Positions 24,163 to 33,180 of a stretch of 33,534 bases of DNA are shown here, in pieces. The notes under the pieces were generated by a model. It saw nothing but the letters and a program-made list of their open reading frames with translations. It was not told where the DNA came from and did no database searches. Source of the stretch: Bacteroidetes bacterium UBA1312 (GTDB lineage: Bacteria; Bacteroidota; Bacteroidia; Chitinophagales; Chitinophagaceae); assembly GCA_002307135.1 (NCBI GenBank), contig DBTQ01000018.1, positions 1-33,534 on the forward strand, in the 5' to 3' direction. Both the position numbers and the translations under genes were made by a program. Numbering within the stretch: the first letter of the stretch is position 1; each line of letters opens with the position of its first letter.

Positions 24163-25635
24163 TTGTTCAAAAAGATAGATATTCTCATACTGCGTAGTTT
24201 TATAGGTCCCTTCATCGTTACCTTTTTTGTAACCTTGTTTGTGCTGGTGATGCAGTTTTTTTGGCTCTATATGGATGAGCTGATTGGTAAGGGATTAGGC
24301 GTGGGCCTGATATTGGAGTTACTGTTCTTCATGTCCACCACATTGGTGCCTATGGCATTACCCCTGGCAGTGCTACTGGCTTCCATTATGACTTTTGGCT
24401 CTATGGGGGAAAGTTACGAGCTCGTCGCTATCAAGTCTTCAGGAGTTTCGTTGTTGCGGGTGATGCGTCCATTGTTTGTATTGATGCTGGGTATTAGCGC
24501 TTTGGCTTTCTTTTTTAGTAATAATATTATTCCGGTTGCCAACCTCAAGGCTTATACACTATTGTACGATTTGCGCAATTCAAAGCTCTCGTTGAGTATC
24601 AGAGAAGGGCAGTTCAATAATGAAATAAATGGATACGCAATAAGGGTCGGTAGCAAAAGCAAGGATGGCAAGACGATTAAGAATGTGATTATCTATGACA
24701 ATTCGGGTGGTGTGGGTAATGACAAATTAGTATTGGCTAAGAGTGGCGAAATGATCACTTCGGCCGACAAAAGGTATCTGATCTTTCGTTTGTACGATGG
24801 CTGGCGCTATGAGGAAATGGGCAATGGCAGGAATAATATGGATACTAAACTGAGCCAATACCGGATGCAGTTTAGCCAGTCAGATAAAATATTTGACCTT
24901 TCTGCTTTTAGCAAGGTGAAGCATAGTGACGAAAGTATTTTTAAAGGTGGCCAGGCTATGATGAATATCGTACAACTGGAGCAGAATATTGATAGCATGA
25001 AGCGCAATGATAGCCGCACAGCCGATAATGTGACTAATTATATCAACACATTTATAACTGTATGTACACCGGAAGAGCCTGTATTGAAAGATAAAATTGC
25101 TGCGCTGCAGACACCAACGAGGACGTATAAGAATAATTTTAGCGAGTTGTTTAGCGACTCGCTCCGCAAGCGAATTATTGATATGGCAGAGTCGCAAACG
25201 AGAAGTGCAAAGATGTATATCGATATTGCTGCTAAAGATAAAGAGTTGATGGATGATTTGCTGACCAGTTTTTTGATAGAATGGCATCGTAAATTTTCGC
25301 TTTCATTGGCCTGTTTGCTGCTCTATCTGATTGGAGCTCCATTGGGCGCTATCATACGTAAAGGTGGTATTGGTTTGCCTTTGATTATAGCTGTTTCTTT
25401 TTTTGTAACGTATATTATTGTTTCTAAAACAGGAGAACAGCTCTCCAAGACGCACGCTTTGATGCCTTATTTTGGGATGTGGCTGTCTTCATTGATGCTG
25501 GTTCCTTTTGCCTTTGTGTTTATCAGAGAGGCGCGCAACGATTCAAGGTTGTTCAGTAAAGAATGGTACACCCGAACTTTTTCCAGGTTGGTTCAATTTT
25601 TAAAGAAAAAAGATAAAAATATTGCCGGCGCCTAA
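24163..25635 (+). CDS. LptF/LptG family lipopolysaccharide export permease
   Basis: A 490-aa inner-membrane protein with a TTG start. The N-terminus FKKIDILILRSFIGPFIVTF is typical of Bacteroidota LptF/LptG. Three N-terminal helices (about 10-35, 48-75 and 98-122) include the conserved ALPLAVLLASIMTFG and ESYELVAIKSSGVSLLRVM stretches. A long periplasmic beta-jellyroll domain spans about 130-360, longer than in E. coli as usual for this phylum. Three C-terminal helices end in the ARN tail. With LptB and the partner permease it pulls LPS from the inner membrane. Its stop overlaps the PAP2 gene start by 14 bp. Confidence 0.9.
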   Translation: MFKKIDILILRSFIGPFIVTFFVTLFVLVMQFFWLYMDELIGKGLGVGLILELLFFMSTTLVPMALPLAVLLASIMTFGSMGESYELVAIKSSGVSLLRVMRPLFVLMLGISALAFFFSNNIIPVANLKAYTLLYDLRNSKLSLSIREGQFNNEINGYAIRVGSKSKDGKTIKNVIIYDNSGGVGNDKLVLAKSGEMITSADKRYLIFRLYDGWRYEEMGNGRNNMDTKLSQYRMQFSQSDKIFDLSAFSKVKHSDESIFKGGQAMMNIVQLEQNIDSMKRNDSRTADNVTNYINTFITVCTPEEPVLKDKIAALQTPTRTYKNNFSELFSDSLRKRIIDMAESQTRSAKMYIDIAAKDKELMDDLLTSFLIEWHRKFSLSLACLLLYLIGAPLGAIIRKGGIGLPLIIAVSFFVTYIIVSKTGEQLSKTHALMPYFGMWLSSLMLVPFAFVFIREARNDSRLFSKEWYTRTFSRLVQFLKKKDKNIAGA

Positions 25636-26275
25636 AGAACATAGTCTTAACCCTTATTTTTTTATTCCTTTTGTACTTTGGTGTATAGTGGGCGGTATTT
25701 TGCTGTCCGTATATGATCAGCAAACTCTATTTGCAGTTGTCAATACACATTATTCATCTTTTGCAAATGTGCTGATGCAATGTTGCAGCTTTATGGGTGA
25801 AGCTATGTTTATAATACCATTTTTATTATTCATTTTTTTTCTGCCCAGGTTTCGCAATCGTTGGTTTTTTATTATGGCAATTATTTGTGTTGCATTGCCG
25901 GCATTGATTACACAGTGGTTAAAATTTTCATTTCGGAGTCCCCGTCCGATGGCTGTTTATGAACATCAGCCCTGGGTTCATTATATAAACACATGGCCAT
26001 TATTGCACGCCAATAGTTTCCCTTCCGGCCACACTACAGGTGCGTTTAGTATGTATTGCTTTCTGGCTTTGGTGATGCCTTACCAATACAGGTCATTGGG
26101 TCTCGTGTTCTTTATATTGGCTATTACCACAGCGTATGCACGCCTATACCTTGCCGCACATTTTTTTGCTGATGTATATGCAGCAAGTATTGTGGGTACA
26201 TTAGTAGCACTTGTTGCCTACCGTTTTGTAAATTACATACAGTATCGCTATTTTTATAAAGATATTGGTGCCTGA
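25622..26275 (+). CDS. PAP2 family phosphatase
   Basis: A 217-aa membrane phosphatase with TTG start at 25622, overlapping the permease gene; the next ATG would remove the first helix. The three PAP2 motifs are present: KFSFRSPRP (101-109), PSGH (134-137) and ARLYLAAHFFAD (173-184), with catalytic His180 and Asp184. Six hydrophobic segments fit the family. It removes phosphate from a lipid such as undecaprenyl pyrophosphate, lipid A or phosphatidylglycerol phosphate. Its position between an LPS export permease and an ArnT-like transferase suggests work on lipid A or the carrier lipid. Confidence 0.9.
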   Translation: MPAPKEHSLNPYFFIPFVLWCIVGGILLSVYDQQTLFAVVNTHYSSFANVLMQCCSFMGEAMFIIPFLLFIFFLPRFRNRWFFIMAIICVALPALITQWLKFSFRSPRPMAVYEHQPWVHYINTWPLLHANSFPSGHTTGAFSMYCFLALVMPYQYRSLGLVFFILAITTAYARLYLAAHFFADVYAASIVGTLVALVAYRFVNYIQYRYFYKDIGA

Positions 26276-26332
26276 TTTATAGATAAGGAGCATGTTTACA
26301 GATTTTAATTGGTTAAAATTTAGGTTTTTAAA

Positions 26333-27961
26333 ATGCCAACATACTTAAGATATTTTATTATTGCGTTAGTCTCCATACTATTGTTTGTTCCGTTTTTGGG
26401 GCAGGTGCATTTATTTGACTGGGATGAAATCAATTTTGCGGAATGTGCCCGCGAAATGATTGTTTCGAAAGATTATTTGCGGATGCAAATAGACTTTCAA
26501 CCTTTCTTTGAAAAACCACCGCTCTTTATCTGGTTGCAGGTACTTTCCATGAAATTGTTTGGTATTAATGAATTCGCTGCACGCTTTCCCAATGCCATGG
26601 TGGGTGTCGTTACGTTACTTTCTATCTTTTATATTGGTAAAAAAGTAGCGAATGAAAAAATGGCTACTTGGTGGGTGGTTATTTACGCAGCTACCTGGTT
26701 ACCTCATTTTTATTTCAAATCGGGCATTATAGACCCAACCTTCAATTTATTTATATTCTTGACCTTCTTTCAGGTGCATTGCATCAGATTTGGGCGGCAG
26801 AAATTTGCTCATGCTGCATTAGCGGGTTTGTTTATCGGTTTGGCTGTATTGACCAAAGGTCCTGTGGCTATATTGGTTTCTGTATTGAGCCTTGCTGTTT
26901 ACTTTGTACTCAACAGAGGTTTGAAAGAGATCAAAATTCTACATTTGCTATTGCTCGCTTTTACAGCAATAGCGGTTACCTCACTCTGGTTTGGTGTAGA
27001 AGTTATACAACATGGATTTACTTTCCTGAAAGAATTTTTGAGTTATCAGGCGGGTTTGTTTGGACAGAATATAGCAGATCATGCCGAACCTTGGTATTAC
27101 CATCCGATTGTATTATTGATTGGTTGTTTCCCTGCATCTCTGTTTCTTTTTCAATATACCCGGCAACGATCATCGGATCAGCAAACAACTATTGATTTCA
27201 CCCGTTGGATGTGGATTTTGTTTTGGGTAGTATTGATCTTATTTTCTATTGTCAAAACCAAAATTGTGCATTATTCATCTCTGTGCTATTACCCGCTTAC
27301 CTTTTTGGCTGCGCTCCAACTTTATCGACTAAGCCAAAGACAGGTGGAGTTGAAAAAGCTGGTGAAAATTTTACTGCTTTGCATGGGTTCGCTTTGGGGC
27401 ATTATCCTCATTCTTTTGCCGGTAGTGGGTATGAACAAAGCTAAATTAATACCACTCATTAAGGATCCTTTTGCTGTGGCTAACATGAGTGCGGCTGTGC
27501 ATTGGAGTGCTTGGGAATGTATTCCGGGTTTGTTATACCTGATCGGTATCTGGGTGGGTGTATTGCTGATGAAAAAACATTTTATAAAGGGAATGCGTTT
27601 GTTGGCCGTTGTACAGATTTTTATGATTCAGTTTACCATATTGCACTTTACGCCTAAAGTAGAAGCTTATTCTCAACGCGCTGCTATTGAATTTTATGAA
27701 AGTAAAAAAGGGCAGGATGTATATGTTCAGGTGCTTGGATTTAGAAGTTATGCCTATCTGTTTTATACGCAAAAATCGGCTTCGCTCAATCCTAATTATT
27801 ACAACGAACAATGGCTGCTGAAGGGCAATATAGATAAACCGACATTTCTGGTTTGTAAAATTCAGGATGCTGACCAGTATCGGGTATTGCCTCAGTTAAA
27901 GGTATTGTATGAAAAAAATGGTTTTGTCTTTTTTGAAAGATTACCCATAGAAGTTAAATAA
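26333..27961 (+). CDS. ArnT-like glycosyltransferase family 39/83 protein
   Basis: A 542-aa integral membrane glycosyltransferase. The first periplasmic loop has LFDWDEINFAECAREM (28-42), with the metal and catalytic acids Asp29, Asp31 and Glu32 typical of ArnT/PMT proteins, then FEKPPLFIWLQ. About eleven to twelve hydrophobic segments follow, and the last 100 residues are a soluble domain. ArnT moves a sugar from undecaprenyl phosphate to lipid A; Bacteroidota members use varied sugars. The 57-bp gap from the PAP2 gene has an AT-rich TAGGTTTT, a one-mismatch -7 element, so a private promoter is possible. Confidence 0.85.
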   Translation: MPTYLRYFIIALVSILLFVPFLGQVHLFDWDEINFAECAREMIVSKDYLRMQIDFQPFFEKPPLFIWLQVLSMKLFGINEFAARFPNAMVGVVTLLSIFYIGKKVANEKMATWWVVIYAATWLPHFYFKSGIIDPTFNLFIFLTFFQVHCIRFGRQKFAHAALAGLFIGLAVLTKGPVAILVSVLSLAVYFVLNRGLKEIKILHLLLLAFTAIAVTSLWFGVEVIQHGFTFLKEFLSYQAGLFGQNIADHAEPWYYHPIVLLIGCFPASLFLFQYTRQRSSDQQTTIDFTRWMWILFWVVLILFSIVKTKIVHYSSLCYYPLTFLAALQLYRLSQRQVELKKLVKILLLCMGSLWGIILILLPVVGMNKAKLIPLIKDPFAVANMSAAVHWSAWECIPGLLYLIGIWVGVLLMKKHFIKGMRLLAVVQIFMIQFTILHFTPKVEAYSQRAAIEFYESKKGQDVYVQVLGFRSYAYLFYTQKSASLNPNYYNEQWLLKGNIDKPTFLVCKIQDADQYRVLPQLKVLYEKNGFVFFERLPIEVK

Positions 27962-27985
27962 CTCTTTCAACAAAAAAACAAAATA

Positions 27986-28909
27986 ATGAGTGACACATTT
28001 GCAATCGTAATACATGGTGGTGCAGGTACTATTTCTGCCGATACTATGACTCCTGAAAAACACAAGGCTTATACAGAAGGTTTGAAAGCAGCATTAGATG
28101 CAGGTTATACAATTTTAGCCAAGGGGGGAACAAGTTTGGATGCTGTACAAGCGGCTGTAACCAGTTTGGAGGATTGCCCATTGTTTAATGCCGGTAAAGG
28201 TGCGGTATTCAACAACAAAGGACAACACGAAATGGATGCCGCTATAATGAATGGTAAAGACAAAACTGCCGGTGCTGTATGTGGTATTTCGCGCGCCAAA
28301 AATCCTGTGGCGGTAGCCAGAGCTGTAATGGAGCATACAGAGCATGTGTTGTTGGCCGGTGAAGGAGCCAATCAGTTTGCCGAAGCGCAAGGTTTGCCAT
28401 TGGAAGACGATGCTTATTTTTATAATGAATTCAGATACCGCCAATGGCAGGAAGCACTACAGGAAGATAAGGTGCAGCTGGATCACAGCGAAAAGAAGAT
28501 GGGTACTGTTGGCGCAGTTGCATTAGACCAATTCGGTAATCTTGCTGCATCCACCTCAACCGGTGGTATGACGAATAAAAAGTATGGCAGGGTGGGAGAT
28601 AGCCCGCTGATAGGTGCAGGTACTTGGGCTGATAACAATACCTGTGCAATTAGCTGTACCGGACACGGTGAGTTATTTATTCGCAGTGTAGTGGCATACG
28701 ATATTGCCTGCTTAATGAGTTACGGAAAAGAATCATTGCACGATGCCTGCAACGAAGTGGTGATGCAAAAGCTGGTGGCAATTGGCGGCGAAGGCGGTTT
28801 AATAGCTATAGATAAAGCGGGAAATATTGAAATGCCGTTTAACAGTTCGGGTATGTACAGAGCTTATCGAAGAAATAACGGGGAAGAAAAAATAGCCATC
28901 TATAAATGA
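27986..28909 (+). CDS. Isoaspartyl peptidase / L-asparaginase (plant type)
   Basis: A 307-aa Ntn hydrolase. It starts FAIVIHGGAGTIS (5-17), then NAGKGAVFN (68-76) and the self-cleavage site KMG-TVGAVALD, where Thr174 becomes the nucleophile. The C-terminal subunit includes STSTGGMTNKKYGRVGDSPLIG and CTGHGE. It cleaves beta-Asp dipeptides. In a genome with cyanophycin it finishes the pathway by splitting beta-Asp-Arg made by cyanophycinase. It follows the ArnT-like gene by 24 bp on the same strand and faces the cyanophycinase gene. No signal peptide, so cytoplasmic. Confidence 0.93.
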   Translation: MSDTFAIVIHGGAGTISADTMTPEKHKAYTEGLKAALDAGYTILAKGGTSLDAVQAAVTSLEDCPLFNAGKGAVFNNKGQHEMDAAIMNGKDKTAGAVCGISRAKNPVAVARAVMEHTEHVLLAGEGANQFAEAQGLPLEDDAYFYNEFRYRQWQEALQEDKVQLDHSEKKMGTVGAVALDQFGNLAASTSTGGMTNKKYGRVGDSPLIGAGTWADNNTCAISCTGHGELFIRSVVAYDIACLMSYGKESLHDACNEVVMQKLVAIGGEGGLIAIDKAGNIEMPFNSSGMYRAYRRNNGEEKIAIYK

Positions 28910-28920
28910 TGGCTATTTTT
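28888..28920. terminator. Bidirectional terminator between isoaspartyl peptidase and cyanophycinase genes
   Basis: AAAAATAGCCATC (28888-28900) pairs with GATGGCTATTTTT (28908-28920) around a 7-base loop, with a T-run on the plus side and an A-run on the other. The last codons and the TGA of the peptidase gene lie inside it. It can serve both convergent genes. Confidence 0.85.
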
Positions 28921-28943
28921 TTATTATGTATGATGTATGAAAA

Positions 28944-29825
28944 TTAAGATTCGTCGTCGCCTGATAGTGCTACTTCACGACCAATAAACTTGCGTGTGTC
29001 CGTTGTGAAATGATCGCCTTTGGACATCATGTGTACGACTATATTTTCAATAGATATAGGTTCGCCGAAGGCTACATCTGCAATATTGTTGTAGTCAATA
29101 AATTTCCCATCAATAATGACCACGCTGCCTGAACCAATAACACTTAGCTCAACGCCATTGCTCACAATAATGCCTGTGTCTTCACCAAGCCCGATTCCTA
29201 ATGCGCCGGGTTGTGCTGCTACTGCCTGAGCCAATCTATTGAAACGACCTCGTTTGTCGAAATGTGTATCAATAACAACGTTTTGCATAAAGCCTAAGCC
29301 TGTAGTGATTTTTACTTCGCCTTTTAAGTGTGCTTTATCTGCGCTACCTTCATAAATCATCGTATTGCTCATGGCCATTGCACCTGCGCTGGTACCAGCA
29401 ACGATAAATGGTTCATCAATATATCGCTGACGGATAATTTCTAACATTTCTGTACCGCCAAAAATGGAAGATAAACGCAACTGATTACCACCACTAAACA
29501 TGACACAGTTGCAAGATTTGATACGCTCCAAAAAATCCGGATTGAGTGTATCTTCTCTATTACGTATGCGCAAGTGACCAACATTCTCACAATCTAATTT
29601 CTGAAAAGCTTGTTTGTAGTTTTCTGCCACTTCATCGGGTATCATCGAGGCTGTGGTAATAACCTCTACACGAGGCTCCTCGCCTTTGGGGATCAATGCA
29701 ACAATATTGTGGAGAATACCAATTTCAAAAAAATTGAGTCTATTTCTGTCTATAATACCTTTTTCGAGATCAGTGCCTTTGTCTTCGGCGCCGCCTACTG
29801 ATACTAGGAAGCCTTTGGGAGCCAT
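28944..29825 (-). CDS. cphB: Cyanophycinase
   Basis: A 293-aa serine exopeptidase of the S51 family that cuts cyanophycin to beta-Asp-Arg. Motifs are GFLVSVGGAEDKG (5-17), ITTASMIPDE, FSGGNQLRL (110-118), the nucleophile site AGTSAGAMAMS with Ser146, and VVIDTHFDKRGRFNRLAQA. This is the intracellular CphB type: length is normal and there is no signal peptide. It is divergent from the synthetase gene across a 200-bp promoter region and convergent with the isoaspartyl peptidase gene. Confidence 0.95.
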   Translation of the reverse strand: MAPKGFLVSVGGAEDKGTDLEKGIIDRNRLNFFEIGILHNIVALIPKGEEPRVEVITTASMIPDEVAENYKQAFQKLDCENVGHLRIRNREDTLNPDFLERIKSCNCVMFSGGNQLRLSSIFGGTEMLEIIRQRYIDEPFIVAGTSAGAMAMSNTMIYEGSADKAHLKGEVKITTGLGFMQNVVIDTHFDKRGRFNRLAQAVAAQPGALGIGLGEDTGIIVSNGVELSVIGSGSVVIIDGKFIDYNNIADVAFGEPISIENIVVHMMSKGDHFTTDTRKFIGREVALSGDDES

Positions 29826-29852
29826 TTAGATATGAATCTTTTGTTAAGTTTT

Positions 29853-29885
29853 CAAAGGTACTAGTTTTGAGTATAGTACGTGCAA
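29853..29885 (-). promoter_or_regulatory. Promoter for the cyanophycinase gene
   Basis: On the minus strand TTG (29885-29883), 22 bp and TACCTTTG (29860-29853, full TAnnTTTG match) give a start of transcription near 29847, about 22 bases before the ATG. Confidence 0.55.
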
Positions 29886-29974
29886 TAATTCTCAAAGCTT
29901 TGAGTTTTCTGTGTTTCTATTGTTGCAAATAATTGTAAGTACTTGACAGTGATAAATAATATTTTAAATACTGT

Positions 29975-30003
29975 TTGTTTTATGCTAAATTTTCCTATTT
30001 TAC
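29975..30003 (+). promoter_or_regulatory. Candidate promoter for the cyanophycin synthetase gene
   Basis: TTG at 29975-29977, an 18-bp spacer and TATTTTAC at 29996-30003 (two mismatches from consensus) would start transcription near 30009, about 18 bases before the preferred ATG at 30027. It lies back to back with the cyanophycinase promoter. Confidence 0.35.
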
Positions 30004-30026
30004 AACAATATTAAAATTTGGAACAA

Positions 30027-32654
30027 ATGGAGATTTTGAGCATTAGAATAATGAACGGACCCAATTACTGGTCTATTAGAAGGCATAAGTTAATCGTGAT
30101 GCTCCTTGATCTTCAGGAGATGGAAGAACGTCCAAGTAATACAATTCCCGGATTTTTAGAAAGGCTCAAAGCAATAATGCCTTCATTATATAGTCATCGT
30201 TGCTCTGAAGATTGTCCCGGTGGTTTTTTTAAGAGAGTAGAAGAGGGTACTTGGATGGGGCATATAATAGAACATGTGGCCTTGGAAATGCAAACGCTCG
30301 CCGGTATGGATACAGGTTTTGGCAGAACGCGCCAGAGTGATAAGCACGGTGTATATCATGTTGTTTTTTCGTATGTAGAACCTAAAGCCGGAGAGTACAC
30401 TGCAAGAGCTTCTTTGGCTTTGGTGGAAGCGCTCATTGATGGCAAAGAATATGATCTTGAAGCTGATATTCAAAAGCTGCGCGAAATTAGAGAAGAGGTG
30501 CGGCTGGGACCAAGTACGGGCTCGCTGGTAGAAGAAGCAATTAGAAGAAATATTCCTTATATAAGACTCAACAGGCATTCATTAGTGCAGCTGGGCTATG
30601 GTAAAAACCAAAAACGTATTCAAGCTACAATAGCCAGTACAACCAGTAGTATTGCCGTAGAGCTGGCTTGCGACAAAGAGGAAACTAAAAATATTCTGGA
30701 AGCAGCATCTATACCTGTACCTAAAGGGCATATTATCACTGCAGAAGAGGAACTGGAATCAATGGCACGCAGAGTAGGCTATCCAATGGTTATTAAACCT
30801 GTCAATGGCAATCATGGTAAAGGAGCTACTACCAATATTCTTACAATAGAAGCAGCAAAAGAAGCATTTGCAGCAGCCAAAAAATATTCCCGCAGTATTA
30901 TTTGTGAAAAGTTCATTACCGGCAGAGATTTCAGGGTTTTAGTCATTGATTATAAATTTGTTGCAGCAGCATTACGCACACCGGCAGCAGTTATCGGTGA
31001 TGGTAAAAGCACGATTTCGGCATTGATAGATATTGTCAATCAGGATCCTAGAAGAGGTTTCGGACATGAAAAAGTGCTTACCAGTATTAAAATAGATGAT
31101 GCAGCTATGTTTATGTTAGAAAAGCATGGTTACACATTAGAAACAGTTCCGGCATTAAATGAGGAAGTGTGGTTAAAACCAACGGCCAACCTGAGTACAG
31201 GTGGCACTTCGCAAGATGTGACCGACTTTGTACATCCGTCTAACATTGTGATGTGCGAACGTATTGCCCGAGTAATTGGACTGGATATTTGTGGCATTGA
31301 TATTATGGCTTCAGACCTTAGCCAGCCATTGTCGGAAAGTGGCGGTGCAGTATTGGAAGTAAATGCAGCTCCTGGTTTTAGGATGCACTTAGAACCCGCT
31401 CAGGGTCTTGCCCGTAATGTGGCGGAGCCTGTGATTGATATGTTGTATCCACCGGGAAGCACGGCACGTATTCCTATAATAGCAGTGGCAGGTACAAATG
31501 GTAAGACAACGACAACCCGATTGTTGGCACACATTGTCAAAAATGCCGGTTACAATGTGGGTTATACTACTACTGATGGTGTATATGTCCAAAATCAATT
31601 GATGGTTTCCGGCGATTGCACCGGGCCTGTTTCTGCCGAGTTTGTATTAAGAGACCCAACTGTCGATTTTGCTGTTTTGGAAACTGCACGGGGCGGCATT
31701 CTCAGGGCAGGATTAGGCTTCCATAATTGTGATGTAGCAGTAGTGACCAATGTTGCAGAGGATCATTTGGGCCTACAAGGTATTGATACGATTCAAAAAC
31801 TCGCTAAAGTAAAATCAGTAGTTCCGGGTACGGTATTCAAGCATGGCTATGCTGTGCTCAATGCCGATGACGATTTGGTGTACCAAATGCGAAAAGAGCT
31901 GGAATGTAATATAGCCCTATTCTCTTTAGATGAAAATAATCCACGCATCAAAGAACATTGTGCCAAAGGAGGTTTTGCTGCCGTTTATGAGCATGGTTAT
32001 ATTACTATTTTGAAGGGAACCTGGAAAATAAGAGTAGAAAAGGTAACAAGTATTCCAATTACATTTTCGGGCAAAGCAGAGTTCAATATTTATAACGCAA
32101 TGGCCGCTACACTAGGAGTATATGTTCAGGGTTTCAAAACGGAAGATATACGTTTGGGCTTACAAACATTTGTTGCATCTCCGGCTCAAACACCCGGCAG
32201 GATGAATATTTTCCAATTCAAAAACTTTAGCATCATGCTCGACTATGCGCATAATACGCATGGTATTCAGGCACTCGGTAAGTTTGTTGCCTCTGTAGAA
32301 GCAAGTGTGAAAGTAGGCGTGATAGCTGCCGTAGGCGACAGGAGAGATGAGGATATTGTTTCTTTAGGGGAAGAATCTGCGAAAATTTTTGATGAAATCA
32401 TTATCCGCCAGGATAAAAATATGCGCGGCAGACCGGAAGCTGAATTGATTGGTTTGCTGACAGAAGGCATCAAGCACATTAAGCCAAATATGTCTATTAA
32501 AGTCATTACCAAAGAAAGTGAAGCGATTGACTATGCTATTAAAAATGCACTGAAAGGTGCTTTTATTACGGTGATAAGTGATGTGGTACCAGATGCTTTG
32601 GAGCAGGTCAAACGTTATAAAGACATAGACGCAGGCATTGAAGTCGATGCTTAA
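30027..32654 (+). CDS. cphA: Cyanophycin synthetase
   Basis: An 875-aa enzyme from ATG 30027, which gives the family-like start MEILSIRIMNGPNYWSIRRH; a TTG at 30018 would add three residues. It builds cyanophycin by adding Asp to the backbone and Arg to its side chain, using ATP. The N-terminal domain (to about 160) has GHIIEHVALEMQ; the ATP-grasp domain (about 165-485) has YPMVIKPVNGNHGKGAT and LEVNAAPGFRMHLEP; the Mur-ligase-like domain begins with IAVAGTNGKTTTTRLL (P-loop near 489-496) and contains ETARGGILRAGLG and LDYAHNTHG. Both active domains look intact, so this is CphA1-type. Hairpins follow the stop. Confidence 0.95.
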   Translation: MEILSIRIMNGPNYWSIRRHKLIVMLLDLQEMEERPSNTIPGFLERLKAIMPSLYSHRCSEDCPGGFFKRVEEGTWMGHIIEHVALEMQTLAGMDTGFGRTRQSDKHGVYHVVFSYVEPKAGEYTARASLALVEALIDGKEYDLEADIQKLREIREEVRLGPSTGSLVEEAIRRNIPYIRLNRHSLVQLGYGKNQKRIQATIASTTSSIAVELACDKEETKNILEAASIPVPKGHIITAEEELESMARRVGYPMVIKPVNGNHGKGATTNILTIEAAKEAFAAAKKYSRSIICEKFITGRDFRVLVIDYKFVAAALRTPAAVIGDGKSTISALIDIVNQDPRRGFGHEKVLTSIKIDDAAMFMLEKHGYTLETVPALNEEVWLKPTANLSTGGTSQDVTDFVHPSNIVMCERIARVIGLDICGIDIMASDLSQPLSESGGAVLEVNAAPGFRMHLEPAQGLARNVAEPVIDMLYPPGSTARIPIIAVAGTNGKTTTTRLLAHIVKNAGYNVGYTTTDGVYVQNQLMVSGDCTGPVSAEFVLRDPTVDFAVLETARGGILRAGLGFHNCDVAVVTNVAEDHLGLQGIDTIQKLAKVKSVVPGTVFKHGYAVLNADDDLVYQMRKELECNIALFSLDENNPRIKEHCAKGGFAAVYEHGYITILKGTWKIRVEKVTSIPITFSGKAEFNIYNAMAATLGVYVQGFKTEDIRLGLQTFVASPAQTPGRMNIFQFKNFSIMLDYAHNTHGIQALGKFVASVEASVKVGVIAAVGDRRDEDIVSLGEESAKIFDEIIIRQDKNMRGRPEAELIGLLTEGIKHIKPNMSIKVITKESEAIDYAIKNALKGAFITVISDVVPDALEQVKRYKDIDAGIEVDA

Positions 32655-32668
32655 TGTGTGTAATAGTT

Positions 32669-32711
32669 TTCAAACGATCAAGGCGGCCGAAGGCCGCCTT
32701 GATCGTTTGAA
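32669..32711. terminator. Perfect 20-bp hairpin with GAA loop after cphA
   Basis: The 20-base arm 32669-32688 pairs without mismatch with 32692-32711 around a 3-base GAA loop; the inner part is GC-rich (AAGGCGGCC/GGCCGCCTT). No T-run follows directly, so classic intrinsic termination is not certain, though it can end transcription from either side. Confidence 0.6.
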
Positions 32712-32717
32712 ATAAGT

Positions 32718-32742
32718 GTTATTGCGACTTTCTCGCAATAAC
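32718..32742. terminator. Second hairpin between cphA and the VOC gene
   Basis: GTTATTGCGA (32718-32727) and TCGCAATAAC (32733-32742) pair perfectly around a 5-base loop. A T-rich stretch (TTTTATTTT) starts 8 bases later on the plus strand. It stands 6 bp from the first hairpin. Confidence 0.5.
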
Positions 32743-32752
32743 GCTGCTAGTT

Positions 32753-33139
32753 TTATTTTGCAGTGCAGTTAATCATCCATTGTACACCATATTTGTCCGT
32801 ACAACTTCCATAATAGGCTCCCCAAAACATATCCTGAAGTTGCATTGTTATTTGCCCGCCTTCAGACAATGCATCAAACAATTGTTTTGCTTCTGCTCTT
32901 GTATCCGGTTCGATACTGAGATGAACATTGTTGCCGAAGTTGACATTAAATCCCATTGTTTCGGGAGCATCCGTACCCATCAAAACGTGTCCGCCAACGA
33001 TGGGTAATTCAATGTGCATAATTAAATTCTTGTCCGATTCGGCTAATGCCGGAGCGCCTTCCATAGGTTGTATTGCAGTAGATAGTACAACAACTAAAAT
33101 ATTGGAAGCATTTAAAGGAAATACTGATTCTAATTTCAA
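32753..33139 (-). pseudogene. 5'-truncated VOC/PhnB-like protein
   Basis: From about 33064 to 32753 the frame encodes the C-terminal two-thirds of a PhnB-like VOC protein: PMEGAPALAESDKNLIMHIE, GGHVLMGTDAPE, SIEPDTRAEAKQLFDALS and DMFWGAYYGSCTDKYGVQWM. Family members are about 135-145 aa and begin with an NFYKSVFGG-type helix and strand; here the frame upstream of the Met-Glu-Gly reads unrelated residues (KLESVFPLNASNILVVV) and starts only at TTG 33139. I therefore read it as a gene that lost its 5' end by a rearrangement near 33070. A short product from ATG 33064 is possible. The function of intact relatives is unknown or glyoxalase-like. Confidence 0.55.
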
Positions 33140-33180
33140 ACAAATTGTAATTGAAATTGTGCAGACTTTGTATCAACACA

